DNA of 64,000 nucleotides from Epibacterium ulvae (GCF_018678075.1 NZ_JAHHIR010000005.1:124001-188000); one strand, 5' to 3'; numbered from the stretch's first letter, positions 1 through 10,233 are shown. The notes: a model not told the origin generated them from the sequence alone. Program-made: numbers and translations.

Positions 1-234
1 CTGAGATCTTCCGACAACAACACACATTTCGTTGGATCGTCCTGCGTTCGCGAGGCTGGATTTTGCGGCCAGAGGGCAAGGCTTGTCAATGACCGGTGGT
101 GGTTTGCTGGATCACAGCTCTGCGTTGGCACGTTGGTTGCACAAGGCGTGGCACACAGTTGATGGGTTTTATGCTTCAAAATATGCGCGCTGCGCGTAAC
201 ATTCCCACCTGCTAAAACGTTTCGGGAGGTCACA

Positions 235-582
235 ATGAAGAATTTCGCCATCGCATCCGCGCTCGCCCTATGTTTGACGAGCCTAAACCCAGCCCCCGGT
301 TTTGCATCCGACGATGCCGCCAAAGCGGCCGTGGCGGGTAAAACCATCACCTCGGGCAAGGCGGTTTTGAAAGTCCGCAAAAATGGCAGGCTCACCGGCA
401 AGGTCGGTCCCAATGGAGATGTGACGTTCGAGGGCGCCTGGGACATCCGCAACGGCAAATGGTGCCGCACCATCACGGAACCCGCCAGTTTTGCCGGGAC
501 GGAATGTCAGGCCATGACACTGGGGGATGGGGTCATCACCATCAGCGGTCGCAACGGTCCGGTGGACTGGCAAATCAAGTAA
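235..582 (+). CDS. small secreted protein of unknown function (115 aa)
   Basis: The ORF starts at an ATG preceded by GGGAGGT. Residues 1-24 form a clear signal peptide (Lys-Asn start, hydrophobic core, cleavage near GFA-SDD), so the mature protein of about 90 residues should be periplasmic or secreted. The mature part is rich in Gly and beta-prone segments and has two cysteines (WCR and ECQ) that could form a disulfide. A Trp-rich stretch (GAWDIRNGKWC) resembles small lipocalin-like or DUF995-type proteins, but I cannot assign it firmly. It stands alone: the nearest recognised gene, uvrA, runs the other way. Existence is fairly sure; function is unknown. Confidence 0.75.
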   Translation: MKNFAIASALALCLTSLNPAPGFASDDAAKAAVAGKTITSGKAVLKVRKNGRLTGKVGPNGDVTFEGAWDIRNGKWCRTITEPASFAGTECQAMTLGDGVITISGRNGPVDWQIK

Positions 583-639
583 GAAACCGCGCCTCGATCG
601 GCGTGCTCGGGTGACAACAAAGCAGCCAGAAATGGCCGT

Positions 640-831
640 TTACACTCCGATCCTAAGGAAAACCGTAGCCACCACCGCACTTACGACGCTTAGAAACATG
701 AGTGTTTCAAAGCTTAATCCAAACACCCGTTTTCCTGATCGGAACGGAAGAAGGCAAAGCCACGCAAACGAACACATCACGGAAAGAACGACAAACAAGA
801 GACCAAGCATTCCGCCCACCTTCTCATGCAT
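640..831 (-). CDS. possible small membrane protein (63 aa)
   Basis: This short minus-strand ORF lies 59 bases downstream of the uvrA stop. Its translation has two hydrophobic stretches (about residues 7-28 and 42-60) separated by a basic loop (PFRSGKR), as expected for a two-pass small membrane protein. No good Shine-Dalgarno sequence is visible before its ATG and I recognise no family. It could be read through from uvrA or be a chance ORF. The rest of the 583-890 interval shows nothing else. Confidence 0.3.
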   Translation of the reverse strand: MHEKVGGMLGLLFVVLSVMCSFAWLCLLPFRSGKRVFGLSFETLMFLSVVSAVVATVFLRIGV

Positions 832-890
832 TTTTGGGAAGCTTCGGCCCCAGCACGAGGCCGCGCTTTGCCGATTTCCAACCGAGTTTG

Positions 891-3749
891 CTACTCCGCC
901 GCGACCTTTTTGGCCTCCAACATCGGCTTCAGATAGTGGCCGGTGTGGCTGCGCGGCTCGGCGGCGACGTCTTCCGGCGTGCCAGCTGCCACGATCTCAC
1001 CACCGCCGCTGCCGCCTTCGGGGCCGATGTCGATGATCCAGTCGGCGGTTTTGACCACGTCCAGATTGTGTTCGATCACCACCACCGAATTGCCCTGATC
1101 GACCAATTCATGCAGCACTTCCAACAGCTTGCGCACGTCTTCAAAATGCAGACCCGTGGTCGGTTCATCCAGGATGTAAAGCGTACGCCCAGTGGAGCGT
1201 TTGGCCAGTTCCTTGGACAGCTTCACCCGCTGCGCCTCACCACCCGACAGGGTTGTCGCCTGTTGGCCAACCTTGATATAGCCAAGGCCCACCCGCATCA
1301 GCGCGTCCATCTTGTCCCGGATTGTCGGCACCGCCTGGAAGAATTCCTGCGCGTCTTCCACGGTCATATCCAGCACGTCGGCGATGGATTTGCCCTTGAA
1401 CTTCACCTCCAGCGTTTCGCGATTGTAGCGCGCGCCATTGCAGGTCTCACATGTTACATAGACGTCCGGCAGAAAGTGCATTTCGACTTTTAGAACACCA
1501 TCACCCTGGCAGGCCTCACAGCGGCCGCCCTTGACGTTGAACGAGAAGCGACCGGGTTTATAGCCGCGCGTTTTGGCTTCGGGCAGACCGGCAAACCATT
1601 CGCGGATCGGGGTAAAGGCCCCGGTATAGGTCGCAGGGTTTGACCGCGGCGTCCGTCCGATGGGGCGCTGGTCGATGTCGATCACCTTGTCCAGATGCTC
1701 GAGGCCTTTGATGCTCTCGCAGGGCGCCGGGGTCTGGCGGGCACCGTTCAGACGCATCGAGGCCGTTTTGAACAGCGTCTCAATCGTCAGGGTGGATTTT
1801 CCGCCCCCCGACACGCCGGTCACACAGACAAATTTGCCCAGCGGGAATTCTGCGGTGACGTCTTTCAGGTTATTGCCAGTCGCCTTGACCACTTTGATCT
1901 TTTTCTTGTTGCCCTTGCGCCGGGTTGTCGGCACCGCGATCTCACGGGTGCCGGACAGATATTGCCCGGTCAGCGATTTTTCATCCGCCGTGATCGCATC
2001 CGGCGTGCCGTGGCTGACCACCTGCCCGCCGTGCACGCCAGCGCCTGGTCCGATGTCATAGACGTAATCCGCCTGGCGGATCATATCCTCATCATGTTCG
2101 ACCACGATCACCGTATTGCCCTGATCGCGCAGGTTTTTCAGCGTGGTGATCAGCCGGTCGTTGTCGCGTTGATGCAGGCCAATCGAGGGCTCATCCAACA
2201 CATATAGAACCCCGGTCAGACCAGAGCCGATCTGGCTCGCCAGACGGATCCGCTGGCTTTCGCCGCCCGACAAGGTGCCGGAATTCCGCGACAGGGTCAG
2301 ATATTCCAAGCCTACATTGTTCAGGAACCCCAAGCGTTCGCGAATTTCCTTCACGATGGCGCGGGCGATTTCCTGTTTCTGCGGCGTCAGATGGTTGGGA
2401 ACATCCTCGATCCATTCCAGCGCGCGGCGAATGGATTTCTCCACCACTTGGCCGGCATGCAGGCCGCCGATTTTGACCGCCAGCGCTTCCTCGCGCAGAC
2501 GATAGCCACCGCAGGCGCCGCAATGGCGGTTGTTCTGATAGTTTTCGAACTCGTCGCGGATCCAATTGCTATCGGTCTCGCGATAGCGGCGCTCCATATT
2601 GGGAATGACACCTTCGAACACGCGAGTGACGTTATAGACCCGGCCGCCCTCGTCATAGCGGAACTCGATCTCTTCATCGCCTGACCCATAGAGGAAGACT
2701 TTCTGCACTTTCTTCGGCAGATCCTTCCACGGGGTGTTCTTGTCAAACTCGTAATGTTTGGCGATGGCTTCAATGGTCTGCAGGAAATAGGGCGACTTGC
2801 CCTTGCGCCAGGGGGCCAACGCGCCGTCGTACACTTTCAGGCTCTGATCCGGGACCACCAGACGTTCGTCAAAGAACAGCTCCACCCCCAGACCATCACA
2901 GGACGGGCACGCCCCAAAGGGCGCGTTGAACGAAAACAGCCGCGGCTCGATTTCAGGGATCGTAAATCCGCTTTCGGGACAGGCGAAATTCTCACTAAAT
3001 GTGATCCGTTCGGGATCCCCCTCACGCGGGGCGGTCTCTAGTACGGCGATGCCATCGGCCAGATCCAGCGCGGTGCGCAGACTGTCGGCAAGCCGGGTTT
3101 CCAACCCCTCCTTGACCACCAGACGATCCACGACCACGTCAATGTCGTGGCGGTATTTCTTGTCCAGGGTCGGCGGCGTGTCCAGCTCGTGGAATTCACC
3201 GTCTACCTTGACGCGCTGGAAACCCTGCTTGCGCAGCTCCAACATCTCTTTCTTGTATTCACCCTTGCGGTCCCGCACGATCGGGGCCAGCAGATACCCG
3301 CGCGTCCCCTCCTCCAGCGTCATGATCCGGTCGACCATATCCTGCACCTGCTGGGCCTCAATCGGCTTGCCGGTGGCCGGGCTATAGGGCGTGCCCGCAC
3401 GCGCGAACAACAGCCGCAGATAGTCATAGATCTCGGTCACCGTGCCGACGGTGGAACGTGGGTTTTTCGAGGTGGTCTTCTGCTCGATTGAGATCGCAGG
3501 CGATAGGCCACTGATGTGATCCACATCGGGCTTTTCCATCATATCGAGGAACTGGCGCGCATAGGCCGACAGGCTCTCCACATAGCGGCGCTGCCCTTCG
3601 GCATAGATCGTATCAAACGCCAGCGAGGATTTGCCAGACCCGGACAGCCCCGTGATCACCACCAGCTCGTCGCGCGGAATATCCACGTCGACATTCTTCA
3701 GGTTATGCTCGCGCGCGCCGCGCACTTCGATGGTTTTCAACTCAGCCAT
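891..3749 (-). CDS. uvrA: excinuclease ABC subunit A
   Basis: UvrA is the damage-recognition ATPase of nucleotide excision repair; it loads UvrB at lesions. The 952-residue length is typical. Visible features are two ABC ATPase modules with Walker A motifs (GLSGSGKSS near residue 34 and GVSGGGKST in the second half), two signature motifs ([11 protein letters not shown] and [11 protein letters not shown]), two Walker B segments ([10 protein letters not shown] and [10 protein letters not shown]), and zinc-binding CxxC pairs (CPSCDG, CGACGG, and CEACQG with CETCNG). A GAAC-N7-GAAC repeat at 3838-3852, about 90 bases upstream of the start, matches the alphaproteobacterial LexA box, so SOS induction is likely. 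The gene looks intact. Confidence 0.98.
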   Translation of the reverse strand: MAELKTIEVRGAREHNLKNVDVDIPRDELVVITGLSGSGKSSLAFDTIYAEGQRRYVESLSAYARQFLDMMEKPDVDHISGLSPAISIEQKTTSKNPRSTVGTVTEIYDYLRLLFARAGTPYSPATGKPIEAQQVQDMVDRIMTLEEGTRGYLLAPIVRDRKGEYKKEMLELRKQGFQRVKVDGEFHELDTPPTLDKKYRHDIDVVVDRLVVKEGLETRLADSLRTALDLADGIAVLETAPREGDPERITFSENFACPESGFTIPEIEPRLFSFNAPFGACPSCDGLGVELFFDERLVVPDQSLKVYDGALAPWRKGKSPYFLQTIEAIAKHYEFDKNTPWKDLPKKVQKVFLYGSGDEEIEFRYDEGGRVYNVTRVFEGVIPNMERRYRETDSNWIRDEFENYQNNRHCGACGGYRLREEALAVKIGGLHAGQVVEKSIRRALEWIEDVPNHLTPQKQEIARAIVKEIRERLGFLNNVGLEYLTLSRNSGTLSGGESQRIRLASQIGSGLTGVLYVLDEPSIGLHQRDNDRLITTLKNLRDQGNTVIVVEHDEDMIRQADYVYDIGPGAGVHGGQVVSHGTPDAITADEKSLTGQYLSGTREIAVPTTRRKGNKKKIKVVKATGNNLKDVTAEFPLGKFVCVTGVSGGGKSTLTIETLFKTASMRLNGARQTPAPCESIKGLEHLDKVIDIDQRPIGRTPRSNPATYTGAFTPIREWFAGLPEAKTRGYKPGRFSFNVKGGRCEACQGDGVLKVEMHFLPDVYVTCETCNGARYNRETLEVKFKGKSIADVLDMTVEDAQEFFQAVPTIRDKMDALMRVGLGYIKVGQQATTLSGGEAQRVKLSKELAKRSTGRTLYILDEPTTGLHFEDVRKLLEVLHELVDQGNSVVVIEHNLDVVKTADWIIDIGPEGGSGGGEIVAAGTPEDVAAEPRSHTGHYLKPMLEAKKVAAE

Positions 3750-3837
3750 AGTGCCCTCAGTTCCCGGATCCGCACCCCCCTGGGCACAGTTCTCTTAGAG
3801 ATAGGCAAAGCGGCGCGAGTCTCCAATAGAAAAAAGT

Positions 3838-3852
3838 GAACAAAATACGAAC
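3838..3852 (-). promoter_or_regulatory. LexA (SOS) box upstream of uvrA
   Basis: The plus strand reads GAAC, seven bases, GAAC; on the minus strand this is GTTC-N7-GTTC, the direct-repeat SOS box known from Rhodobacter and other alphaproteobacteria. It sits 88 bases upstream of the uvrA ATG in the short interval between uvrA and the transporter gene transcribed toward it. uvrA is a classic SOS gene, so the context fits. Confidence 0.75.
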
Positions 3853-3867
3853 AAGCGCCAGATCGCC

Positions 3868-5043
3868 TCAGCTCTGCGCGTCCGCGCGGCGGCGTGACAG
3901 ATATTCATGGGCGCCCAGTCCCAACAGATGCAACAGGACCAAAGCGGCGACCATGCCACCCAATCCACCCAGGCTGATCGCAATCACCAACAAGGGCGTG
4001 CCGATAAAGTTGCCGAGGTTGCCCGCCTGCGCCATCGCGCCATTGGCCTCAGCCTGCTTGGCAGGCGCGTTGTTCAACTGCGGCACGGCTGCAAAGCTCG
4101 CGCCTTGGATCAGGCCCAAGGTCGCCGCCAACAGCAAACACACCGCTGGCGCGGCACCGGTCACCCCCAGCGCCAGGGTACACAGCGCACTCGCGGCAAA
4201 CCCCAGTTGCACAATCCGGACCGCCGACATCCACCGGGTCAGCCCCACGCCCAAAGTCAGCGAACTTGCAATCGATACAAGCGGAATTGCGACCATCACC
4301 GGCTCCCGCCACTGCGGGTCGATGTGGGGCGGCAAGACGGTCAACAGCGCCACAAAGCCCGAGGCATAGAACAACCACCCCACTGCGGGACCCATCTTGA
4401 ACGGTGAGCGATAGATCTCCCGGTGCAGCGCCACCCACCCCGCCACACTCGGCAAGGGCTGATGCGCTGGCGCAGTGGACCGGCGCAAGAAGGCGGTCAG
4501 CGCGAGCGCCAGCGCCCCCAACACCGCCCCATGCGCTGCAAAAAATTGGAAAACCCCAAAGCGCGGTACAATCCCCCCCGCCGCCCAACTGGTCAGAGCA
4601 AAGGAGACGCCAAAAAACGTCCCCCAAATCGTCATCGCCAAATTGCGCTGCCGGCTGCCGGCCAACATCGCAATCAACGTTGGTCCCGCCACAACAATCC
4701 CCAGATGCGACGCACCTTCAACCGCCCGGCTCACCAAAAAGGCCCAGAACGGCAGGGTCAGCCCCTGCAACATCCCCATCGCCGCACCGATCCACAGCGA
4801 CAGGATCAGCACCCGCCGATACCCCATCCGCGCCGCCAACAGCCCGGCCACCGTGCCAAGGATGATCCCGCACAGCCCAACCAGCGACACCGTCATGCTG
4901 ACGCTTGCCCCCACCCCCGGATAGAGCCCGCCGAGCTGGTCAAACACAACCGACACTTTGCCATATTGCGCCGCCGCGCCCAGACCTGCGGCCCAGATCA
5001 ACAGGATCTCACCCCAAGGTATCGCGCGTTGTGTCGCTTTCAT
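3868..5043 (-). CDS. MFS transporter (391 aa)
   Basis: A major facilitator superfamily permease with about twelve hydrophobic segments. The MFS loop 2-3 signature is recognisable as GLLAARMGYRRVL. I chose the ATG at 5043 rather than the longest frame (to 5286). It is preceded by AGAAGGG at good spacing, and the protein then begins with the first membrane segment (IPWGEILLIWAAG), whereas the extra 81 residues of the longer frame are non-membrane and low quality. The substrate cannot be read from sequence. It lies upstream of and in line with uvrA, separated by about 120 bases that contain the SOS box, so the two are probably transcribed separately. Confidence 0.85.
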   Translation of the reverse strand: MKATQRAIPWGEILLIWAAGLGAAAQYGKVSVVFDQLGGLYPGVGASVSMTVSLVGLCGIILGTVAGLLAARMGYRRVLILSLWIGAAMGMLQGLTLPFWAFLVSRAVEGASHLGIVVAGPTLIAMLAGSRQRNLAMTIWGTFFGVSFALTSWAAGGIVPRFGVFQFFAAHGAVLGALALALTAFLRRSTAPAHQPLPSVAGWVALHREIYRSPFKMGPAVGWLFYASGFVALLTVLPPHIDPQWREPVMVAIPLVSIASSLTLGVGLTRWMSAVRIVQLGFAASALCTLALGVTGAAPAVCLLLAATLGLIQGASFAAVPQLNNAPAKQAEANGAMAQAGNLGNFIGTPLLVIAISLGGLGGMVAALVLLHLLGLGAHEYLSRRRADAQS

Positions 5044-5519
5044 CTGTGCAAACCCTTCTCGGTCCACCGCAGGCAACGGGGCCGTGCGATCGTTTCGGGT
5101 TTTATGACCGGGTTTCACTCCGAGCGTAAGCCTCACTTGCCTCAAAGGTGGCCCTTCAAGCGGCACATCTGATTGGCGACAAAAGCCGGTGACGGCTGTG
5201 GCGAAAATGAGAAAGATCTCGCGTATTTTAGGAAACAGGCAGCGCTTGGCACCCTCTGCAGACACCCGCAGCTCTGTTTCGTTCATCTCAAAACACTGAA
5301 CATAAACGAATTTCTTTTGTCCCAGCAGAATCTCTGGCCGCCATCAACCGCGCACACTCTACTTTTGGCTGATTGATTAAACCTTGACCCAACCGGGCGC
5401 GAGCAGACCCGTTTCGTGTTACATTCAAGTGGAGCAGCAGGGTGAACGCCAGGTCTGCGAAACCCAACGTCACGTCGTGCGACCAGGCCATGCAAATGGC
5501 CCCTAAAGGAACCGAGATT
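5044..5519. other. intergenic region between divergent MFS and VWA genes
   Basis: This 476-base spacer must hold the promoters of two divergent genes. I see no RNA gene or long ORF with coding character. A TTGACC hexamer near 5383 could be a -35 element for the plus-strand gene, but no convincing -10 was found. Confidence 0.4.
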
Positions 5520-6494
5520 ATGTCATATCGCCTGTCTCACCGTTTCAATCTTCGCAAAATGCGGCACGGTCTTTGCGGTCTTGCTGCCTGTCTCTTGTCC
5601 GGATTAGTGGCGCCTCAGGCATTGGCAGCCACCTCTGCGGATCTTTCCAACGCTCCGCGCGCAATGCTGGTTGTGGATGGCTCCAATTCCATGTGGGGCC
5701 AGATCGATGGCACGGCCAAAATCACCATTGCCCGCGACGTGATCCGCGATCTTCTGGACGATCTGCCAGCCGATATCGCGCTCGGACTCACCGCCTATGG
5801 GCACCGCAATACCGGTGACTGTCACGATGTAGAGGTCATGGTGGATCCGGGACAAGGCAATCGCGCGACCATTGCCGAGCAGATCGGTTCAATCAAGCCC
5901 ACGGGCAAAACCCCCATGGCCGAAGCGGTGCGCCTAGCGGCACAATCGCTGGGCAACAGCCGTGCGCCTGCCACGGTCATTCTGGTCTCTGACGGGGTAG
6001 AAACCTGCGCGCCGGATGTCTGCGCGATCGCAGCAGAGCTTGAACGATCCGGTGTGGACTTCACCGCCCATGTCATCGGCTTTGATGTTCACGACGGAGA
6101 AGCGCAAAACCAATTTGCCTGCATGGCGCGCGCCACGGGCGGGCGTTACCTTTCGGTCGATACCGCCGAAGAGTTGAGCTCGGCTTTGATCGCCACCACG
6201 CAATTCACCACAACCGAAACCAGCCTGCCGTTGATCACGCAGTCCGGACGGCTCTATTTTGTCGCCTCCCACAAGATGCGCGGCAAACTCCAAAACTTGC
6301 CCGCCCATTGGCAAGTGGAAGACCAGACCGGTAATCCCGTCATGACCGGTTTTCACAATGCCGGCGGCCATATCGATCTCAAACCCGGCACCTACCGGCT
6401 GACGGCCACCGACACCGAAAGCGGCCATACCGAGACACGCCGGATTCAGGTTACCAACGGCGGCAGTATGCAGATCACCTTGATGTTTCCCTAG
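5520..6494 (+). CDS. secreted VWA-domain protein (324 aa)
   Basis: A von Willebrand factor type A protein. I start at the ATG at 5520 (preceded by AAAGGAACC), which gives a signal peptide ending near PQALA-ATS (about residue 36); the longer frame from 5442 would bury the signal. The metal-ion-dependent adhesion site reads DGSNS at residues 53-57, the canonical DxSxS, and the VWA fold continues through GLTAYGHR, TGKTPMAEA and VILVSDGVETC. Four cysteines in the VWA half could pair in the periplasm. The C-terminal third (from about residue 235) looks like a beta-sandwich (LKPGTYRLTATDTESG). Related proteins are common in Rhodobacteraceae, with no established role. It is followed by a strong terminator. 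Confidence 0.88.
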   Translation: MSYRLSHRFNLRKMRHGLCGLAACLLSGLVAPQALAATSADLSNAPRAMLVVDGSNSMWGQIDGTAKITIARDVIRDLLDDLPADIALGLTAYGHRNTGDCHDVEVMVDPGQGNRATIAEQIGSIKPTGKTPMAEAVRLAAQSLGNSRAPATVILVSDGVETCAPDVCAIAAELERSGVDFTAHVIGFDVHDGEAQNQFACMARATGGRYLSVDTAEELSSALIATTQFTTTETSLPLITQSGRLYFVASHKMRGKLQNLPAHWQVEDQTGNPVMTGFHNAGGHIDLKPGTYRLTATDTESGHTETRRIQVTNGGSMQITLMFP

Positions 6495-6553
6495 TGGACA
6501 GTCCCGCGCGGCGCCCGTGATAGCCTACACGGCCCGCGCCATCTGAACGAAAA

Positions 6554-6587
6554 CGCCCCAGTCCAGAACGGACCGGGGCGCTTTTTT
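6554..6587 (+). terminator. rho-independent terminator after the VWA gene
   Basis: An 11-bp stem (CGCCCCAGTCC against GGACCGGGGCG, one mismatch) with a 5-base loop is followed by six T. Read on the other strand it ends in TTTTCGTT, so it may also stop lpd transcription, which converges from the right. Confidence 0.85.
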
Positions 6588-6612
6588 GTACTTTTGGTGG
6601 CTTGGGGCCAGT

Positions 6613-8007
6613 TTACATGTGGATCACACGATCAAAGGCATCCAGCACGCTTTCGTGCATCATTTCCGACAGGGTTGGGTGCGGGAAGACGGTGTTCATC
6701 AGGTCTTCCTCGGTGGTTTCCAGCTGACGCCCCACGACATAGCCCTGGATCATCTCGGTCACCTCGGCACCAACCATATGCGCGCCCAACAGTTCTCCTG
6801 TCTTGGCGTCAAAGATGGTCTTGACCATGCCCTCAGGCTCACCCAATGCGATGGCTTTACCGTTGCCGATGAAGGGGAAGCGGCCGACTTTGATGTCAAA
6901 GCCCAGCTCTTTGGCCTTGGCTTCGGTGTAGCCGACGCTTGCGACCTGCGGGTGGCAATAGGTGCAGCCTGCGATGCTTTCGGGTTTAACCGGATGGGCG
7001 TGTTTGCCTGCGATCAGATCCGCAACCATCACACCTTCATGGGAAGCTTTGTGGGCAAGCCATGGTGCGCCCGCGATGTCACCAATGGCATAAAGACCAT
7101 CAACACCGGTGCGGCAGAACGCGTCGGTCACAACATGGGTGCGGTCCAGTTTGACACCCAGTGCTTCCAGACCCAGACCTTCTACGTTGCCGACGATGCC
7201 CACGGCGGAAATCACGGTATCGAATTCTTGCTTTTCGACCTTGCCGCCAACTTCGATATGGGCGGTGACTTTGCCCTTACCGCGATCCAGCTGTTTGACC
7301 ATGGCTTTTTCCATGATCTTCATGCCCTGTTTGACAAAGGCTTTCTTGGCAAAGGCCGAGATTTCGGCGTCTTCCACCGGCAACACGCGGTCCATAACTT
7401 CGACCACGGTCGTGTCAGCGCCCAGGGTGTTGTAGAAGCTGGCAAATTCGATACCAATCGCGCCGGAGCCGATGACCAGCAGTTTCTTGGGCATGCGCAC
7501 CGGATCCAGCGCATGCTTGTAGGTCCAGACCAGATCACCGTCGGCCTCAAGACCCGGCAATTCGCGGGCCCGTGCGCCGGTGGCGAGAACGATGTTCTTG
7601 GCCGTCAGCTCTTCGGTGCCTTTGGCGGTTTTGACCGAAACCTTGCCCTTGGCTGGGATGGTTGCTTCGCCCATCACCACGGTGACTTTGTTTTTCTTCA
7701 TCAGATGGCCAATGCCGCCTGACAATTGCTTGGCCACACCGCGGGAGCGTTTGACAACCGCATCCAGATCATAGCCGATTTTGTCGGCTTTCAGACCAAA
7801 TTCCTTGGCGCGCTCCATCAGATGGAACACTTCCGAGGAGCGCAGCAGCGCCTTGGTTGGGATACAGCCCCAGTTCAAGCAGATGCCGCCCAGGTGCTCA
7901 CGCTCTACAATACAGGTTTTCAGCCCCAGCTGGGCCGCCCGAATAGCAGCCACATATCCGCCAGGGCCGGCACCAATTACGATCACGTCAAAGTTCTGTC
8001 CGGCCAT
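6613..8007 (-). CDS. lpd: dihydrolipoyl dehydrogenase (E3)
   Basis: E3 flavoenzyme that reoxidises dihydrolipoamide on the E2 (or lipoyl-E1beta) subunits of 2-oxoacid dehydrogenases, with FAD and NAD+. Seen: N-terminal FAD dinucleotide fold (IGAGPGGYVAA), the redox-active disulfide CLNWGC in GICLNWGCIPTK, a second NAD fold (IGSGAIGIEFASF), and the C-terminal HPHPTLSE motif with the active-site His (FPHPTLSE). The 464-residue length is standard. GAGGAAAC precedes the ATG. No E1/E2 gene is adjacent; pdhABC lies about 29 kb away and shares an 18-bp palindrome with this gene (8042-8059), which suggests this is the pyruvate dehydrogenase E3. Confidence 0.97.
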   Translation of the reverse strand: MAGQNFDVIVIGAGPGGYVAAIRAAQLGLKTCIVEREHLGGICLNWGCIPTKALLRSSEVFHLMERAKEFGLKADKIGYDLDAVVKRSRGVAKQLSGGIGHLMKKNKVTVVMGEATIPAKGKVSVKTAKGTEELTAKNIVLATGARARELPGLEADGDLVWTYKHALDPVRMPKKLLVIGSGAIGIEFASFYNTLGADTTVVEVMDRVLPVEDAEISAFAKKAFVKQGMKIMEKAMVKQLDRGKGKVTAHIEVGGKVEKQEFDTVISAVGIVGNVEGLGLEALGVKLDRTHVVTDAFCRTGVDGLYAIGDIAGAPWLAHKASHEGVMVADLIAGKHAHPVKPESIAGCTYCHPQVASVGYTEAKAKELGFDIKVGRFPFIGNGKAIALGEPEGMVKTIFDAKTGELLGAHMVGAEVTEMIQGYVVGRQLETTEEDLMNTVFPHPTLSEMMHESVLDAFDRVIHM

Positions 8008-8041
8008 GATGTTTCCTCGCCAAAATCAGGATCCCGAAATT

Positions 8042-8059
8042 TAGTTTACCATTAAACTA
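8042..8059. promoter_or_regulatory. palindrome TAGTTTA-N4-TAAACTA upstream of lpd
   Basis: Perfect 7-bp inverted repeat with a 4-base centre (ccat), 34 bases upstream of the lpd ATG. The same arms occur upstream of pdhA at 36524-36541 with a different centre (acac). The position next to the ribosome binding site and promoter region is typical of a repressor operator. The cognate regulator is not identified in this window. Confidence 0.7.
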
Positions 8060-8167
8060 CTTTCGAACCCACTGCAACGACAGTGGCACATATCTGCCAT
8101 GCAGCGATGAAAAATTGCTATACTCCACACGCACAGCAGATTTTTATGTTACAAAGCCACGACTTAA

Positions 8168-8201
8168 ACAAAAAATGGCCGCCCCCTCATCGGGAACGGC
8201 C
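8168..8201 (-). terminator. terminator after the DUF924 gene
   Basis: On the minus strand a GGCCG/CGGCC stem with a 15-base loop is followed by ATTTTTTG. It sits about 40 bases past the DUF924 stop codon. Confidence 0.6.
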
Positions 8202-8240
8202 ACGCCCCTCATGGGACAATAGATCTGTTTTTGCGAAGAT

Positions 8241-8819
8241 TTATTCCGCCGCCTGCAGGATGCGCACCGTGCTGCCATAGCCGCCGGCCTCGACGTAGTC
8301 ATGCTCTGCCCCGGTGCTGGGACGCCCCAAAGCGGAGTTGCGATAAGGGAACCGACCAAACAGGCGGATCACTTCGCGATGAGCCCGTGCGTGCAGCAGA
8401 TTGCTCATCCCGTTCTTGGGCATATGGTCCATGAACATGCGGATACAGCGTTCCTGATCCACCAGGTTCTCAGAATGCATCAACGGCAGGTAAAAGAACT
8501 GACGCGCCGGTTCGTCGATCTTCATGTCCCACTTCTTGTCGATCGCCATCTTGGCGACCGCACGCGCCAGATGGTCCGATTCAAATGCGCGCGCATCGCC
8601 GCGGAACATGTTGCGCGGCAACTGATCGGTCAGAACGATATAGGCCAAAGCCCCCGTGGGATAGGTCATCCACATGGAAAACTTGCCATCACAGGCGGCC
8701 TGCCAGGTGGGAAGAAACTGATCCCTGATCTCCTGATCCAGCGCCTCGTCCTGAATGTACCAACCACTCTCACCGACTTTGTCCAACCAAAATTCCAGGA
8801 TCTGTTCGGGCCCTTGCAT
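8241..8819 (-). CDS. DUF924 family protein (192 aa)
   Basis: Matches the DUF924 family, an all-helical, TPR-like fold of about 180-200 residues. Diagnostic segments visible are ILEFWLDKVG at the N-terminus, LTDQLPRNMFRGDARAF near residue 65, and RQFFYLPLMHSENL near residue 105. The molecular function of the family is not established. Likely cytoplasmic, as no signal or membrane segment is present. It is followed by its own terminator and lies upstream of lpd on the same strand, with lpd keeping its own control region. Confidence 0.88.
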   Translation of the reverse strand: MQGPEQILEFWLDKVGESGWYIQDEALDQEIRDQFLPTWQAACDGKFSMWMTYPTGALAYIVLTDQLPRNMFRGDARAFESDHLARAVAKMAIDKKWDMKIDEPARQFFYLPLMHSENLVDQERCIRMFMDHMPKNGMSNLLHARAHREVIRLFGRFPYRNSALGRPSTGAEHDYVEAGGYGSTVRILQAAE

Positions 8820-8961
8820 GGGTCTGTCTCCGTATAAATACCTACACTCTAATGTAGGGCTCTTTCACAACACTTTTACAAGACAGACCCGAGTCACGTT
8901 TTGCAACGTTGACGGCCCAGGATGAAATAAATGGCATATTTCCTTGAGCTTAGCGCTAGCA

Positions 8962-10233
8962 TTACGCCTCTTGCGCGGTTTCCTGCTCCTCCAGCTCGGT
9001 CTCGATAACATATTCCTGCGCCCATTCGGCCGCAACGGCCGTGGATGTTGGCGCCATCACTGCCATTGGCCCGGTGGTTTCCAGATCCACAGTGGGGCGC
9101 TGAGTCGCGCGGTAGGCGGCATAAAGCGCGATTGCTGCAAACAAGACGCCCATAAACAGGAAATACCCGGCAGGTCCGAACATCCGGTCCGACATCAACC
9201 AACCGGTGATCATCGGCCCGGCGACCGCACCCAATCCATTGATGAACACCAATCCACCAGACGCCGCCGGCATGTCCTCATGCGACAGGAAGTCATTGGA
9301 ATGCGCGATCAACAGCGAATACAGGGGCGTGGTCAGACCTCCCAGCACGAATCCCGCAACCAACAGCATCGGGTAATATTCCGGCTCCACCATGCCAACA
9401 AAGCCCGCCACGGCGGCAACGGCGGCAGTACACACGATGACAAACCGGCGATCCATCCGGTCGGACAACCAGCCGATGGGGAATTGCAAGATGATCGCGC
9501 CCACATAAAAGGACGACACAAAGGCCGAGATCTGCACCAGCGACAGCCCCACATTGGCGCCAAAGACCGCCGACATGCCCACCTGCCCCGAGAAAACGCC
9601 GCCCAAGAGGAACATCCCAACACAGCCCAAGGGGGAGGCTTTCATCAAATCCCGCAGGCTCATTGGTTTTGCGGTTTCAAACATCGGTGTTGGTGAAATC
9701 GACAGCAGGATCGGCGCGAATGAGACTGAAACCGCAATCGAGGCGATCACAAATGGCAAGTAGGATGACGGATCCCCCACCAACAGGAGGGCCTGCGCGC
9801 CGACCATGCCCAGCGTCATAACCACCATATAAAGCGACAGCGCTTTGCCTCGGTTTTCATTGTCGGCCGCATCATTCAGCCAGCTTTCCGCCACCACATA
9901 AACGCCGGAATAGCAAAAGCCGATGATGACCCGGCCAATGAACCAGACATAGGGGTTCGCCAGTGCCGGATAGACAATCATTACCGCCGAGATCAACGAG
10001 CCAAGGGCGGCAAAGACCCGCACATGGCCCACCCGACCGATCATGACCGGAGCCAGACGCGAACCGCCCAGAAATCCGAGAAAGAAGGCGGACATCACCA
10101 TCGACAAGGCAAAGGGCGTAAACCCTTCCAGCGAGCCGCGCACCCCCAACAATGACCCCTGCAGACCGTTGCCGATCATCAAGAGGCCAACACCCAACAA
10201 CAGCGCCCAGGCGCTGGACAGCACTTGCAACAT
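8962..10233 (-). CDS. MFS transporter, YcaD-like (423 aa)
   Basis: A twelve-segment major facilitator permease. I start at the ATG at 10233, which has AAGGAGA nine bases upstream and opens directly into the first membrane helix (SSAWALLLGVGLLMIGNG); the longer frame to 10350 adds a non-membrane leader rich in Arg. Features include the loop 2-3 region FFLGFLGGSRLAPVMIGRVGHVR and the mid-protein ILQFPIGWLSDRMDRR, an MFS signature. The C-terminus is acidic and cytoplasmic (ETELEEQETAQEA). It resembles the YcaD/UMF-like branch, whose substrates are poorly defined. Confidence 0.87.
   Translation of the reverse strand: MLQVLSSAWALLLGVGLLMIGNGLQGSLLGVRGSLEGFTPFALSMVMSAFFLGFLGGSRLAPVMIGRVGHVRVFAALGSLISAVMIVYPALANPYVWFIGRVIIGFCYSGVYVVAESWLNDAADNENRGKALSLYMVVMTLGMVGAQALLLVGDPSSYLPFVIASIAVSVSFAPILLSISPTPMFETAKPMSLRDLMKASPLGCVGMFLLGGVFSGQVGMSAVFGANVGLSLVQISAFVSSFYVGAIILQFPIGWLSDRMDRRFVIVCTAAVAAVAGFVGMVEPEYYPMLLVAGFVLGGLTTPLYSLLIAHSNDFLSHEDMPAASGGLVFINGLGAVAGPMITGWLMSDRMFGPAGYFLFMGVLFAAIALYAAYRATQRPTVDLETTGPMAVMAPTSTAVAAEWAQEYVIETELEEQETAQEA

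Noticed and set aside
6586-7722. 378-codon plus-strand ORF opposite lpd
   Set aside because: Antisense shadow of lpd with low-complexity His/Phe-rich translation and no ribosome site.
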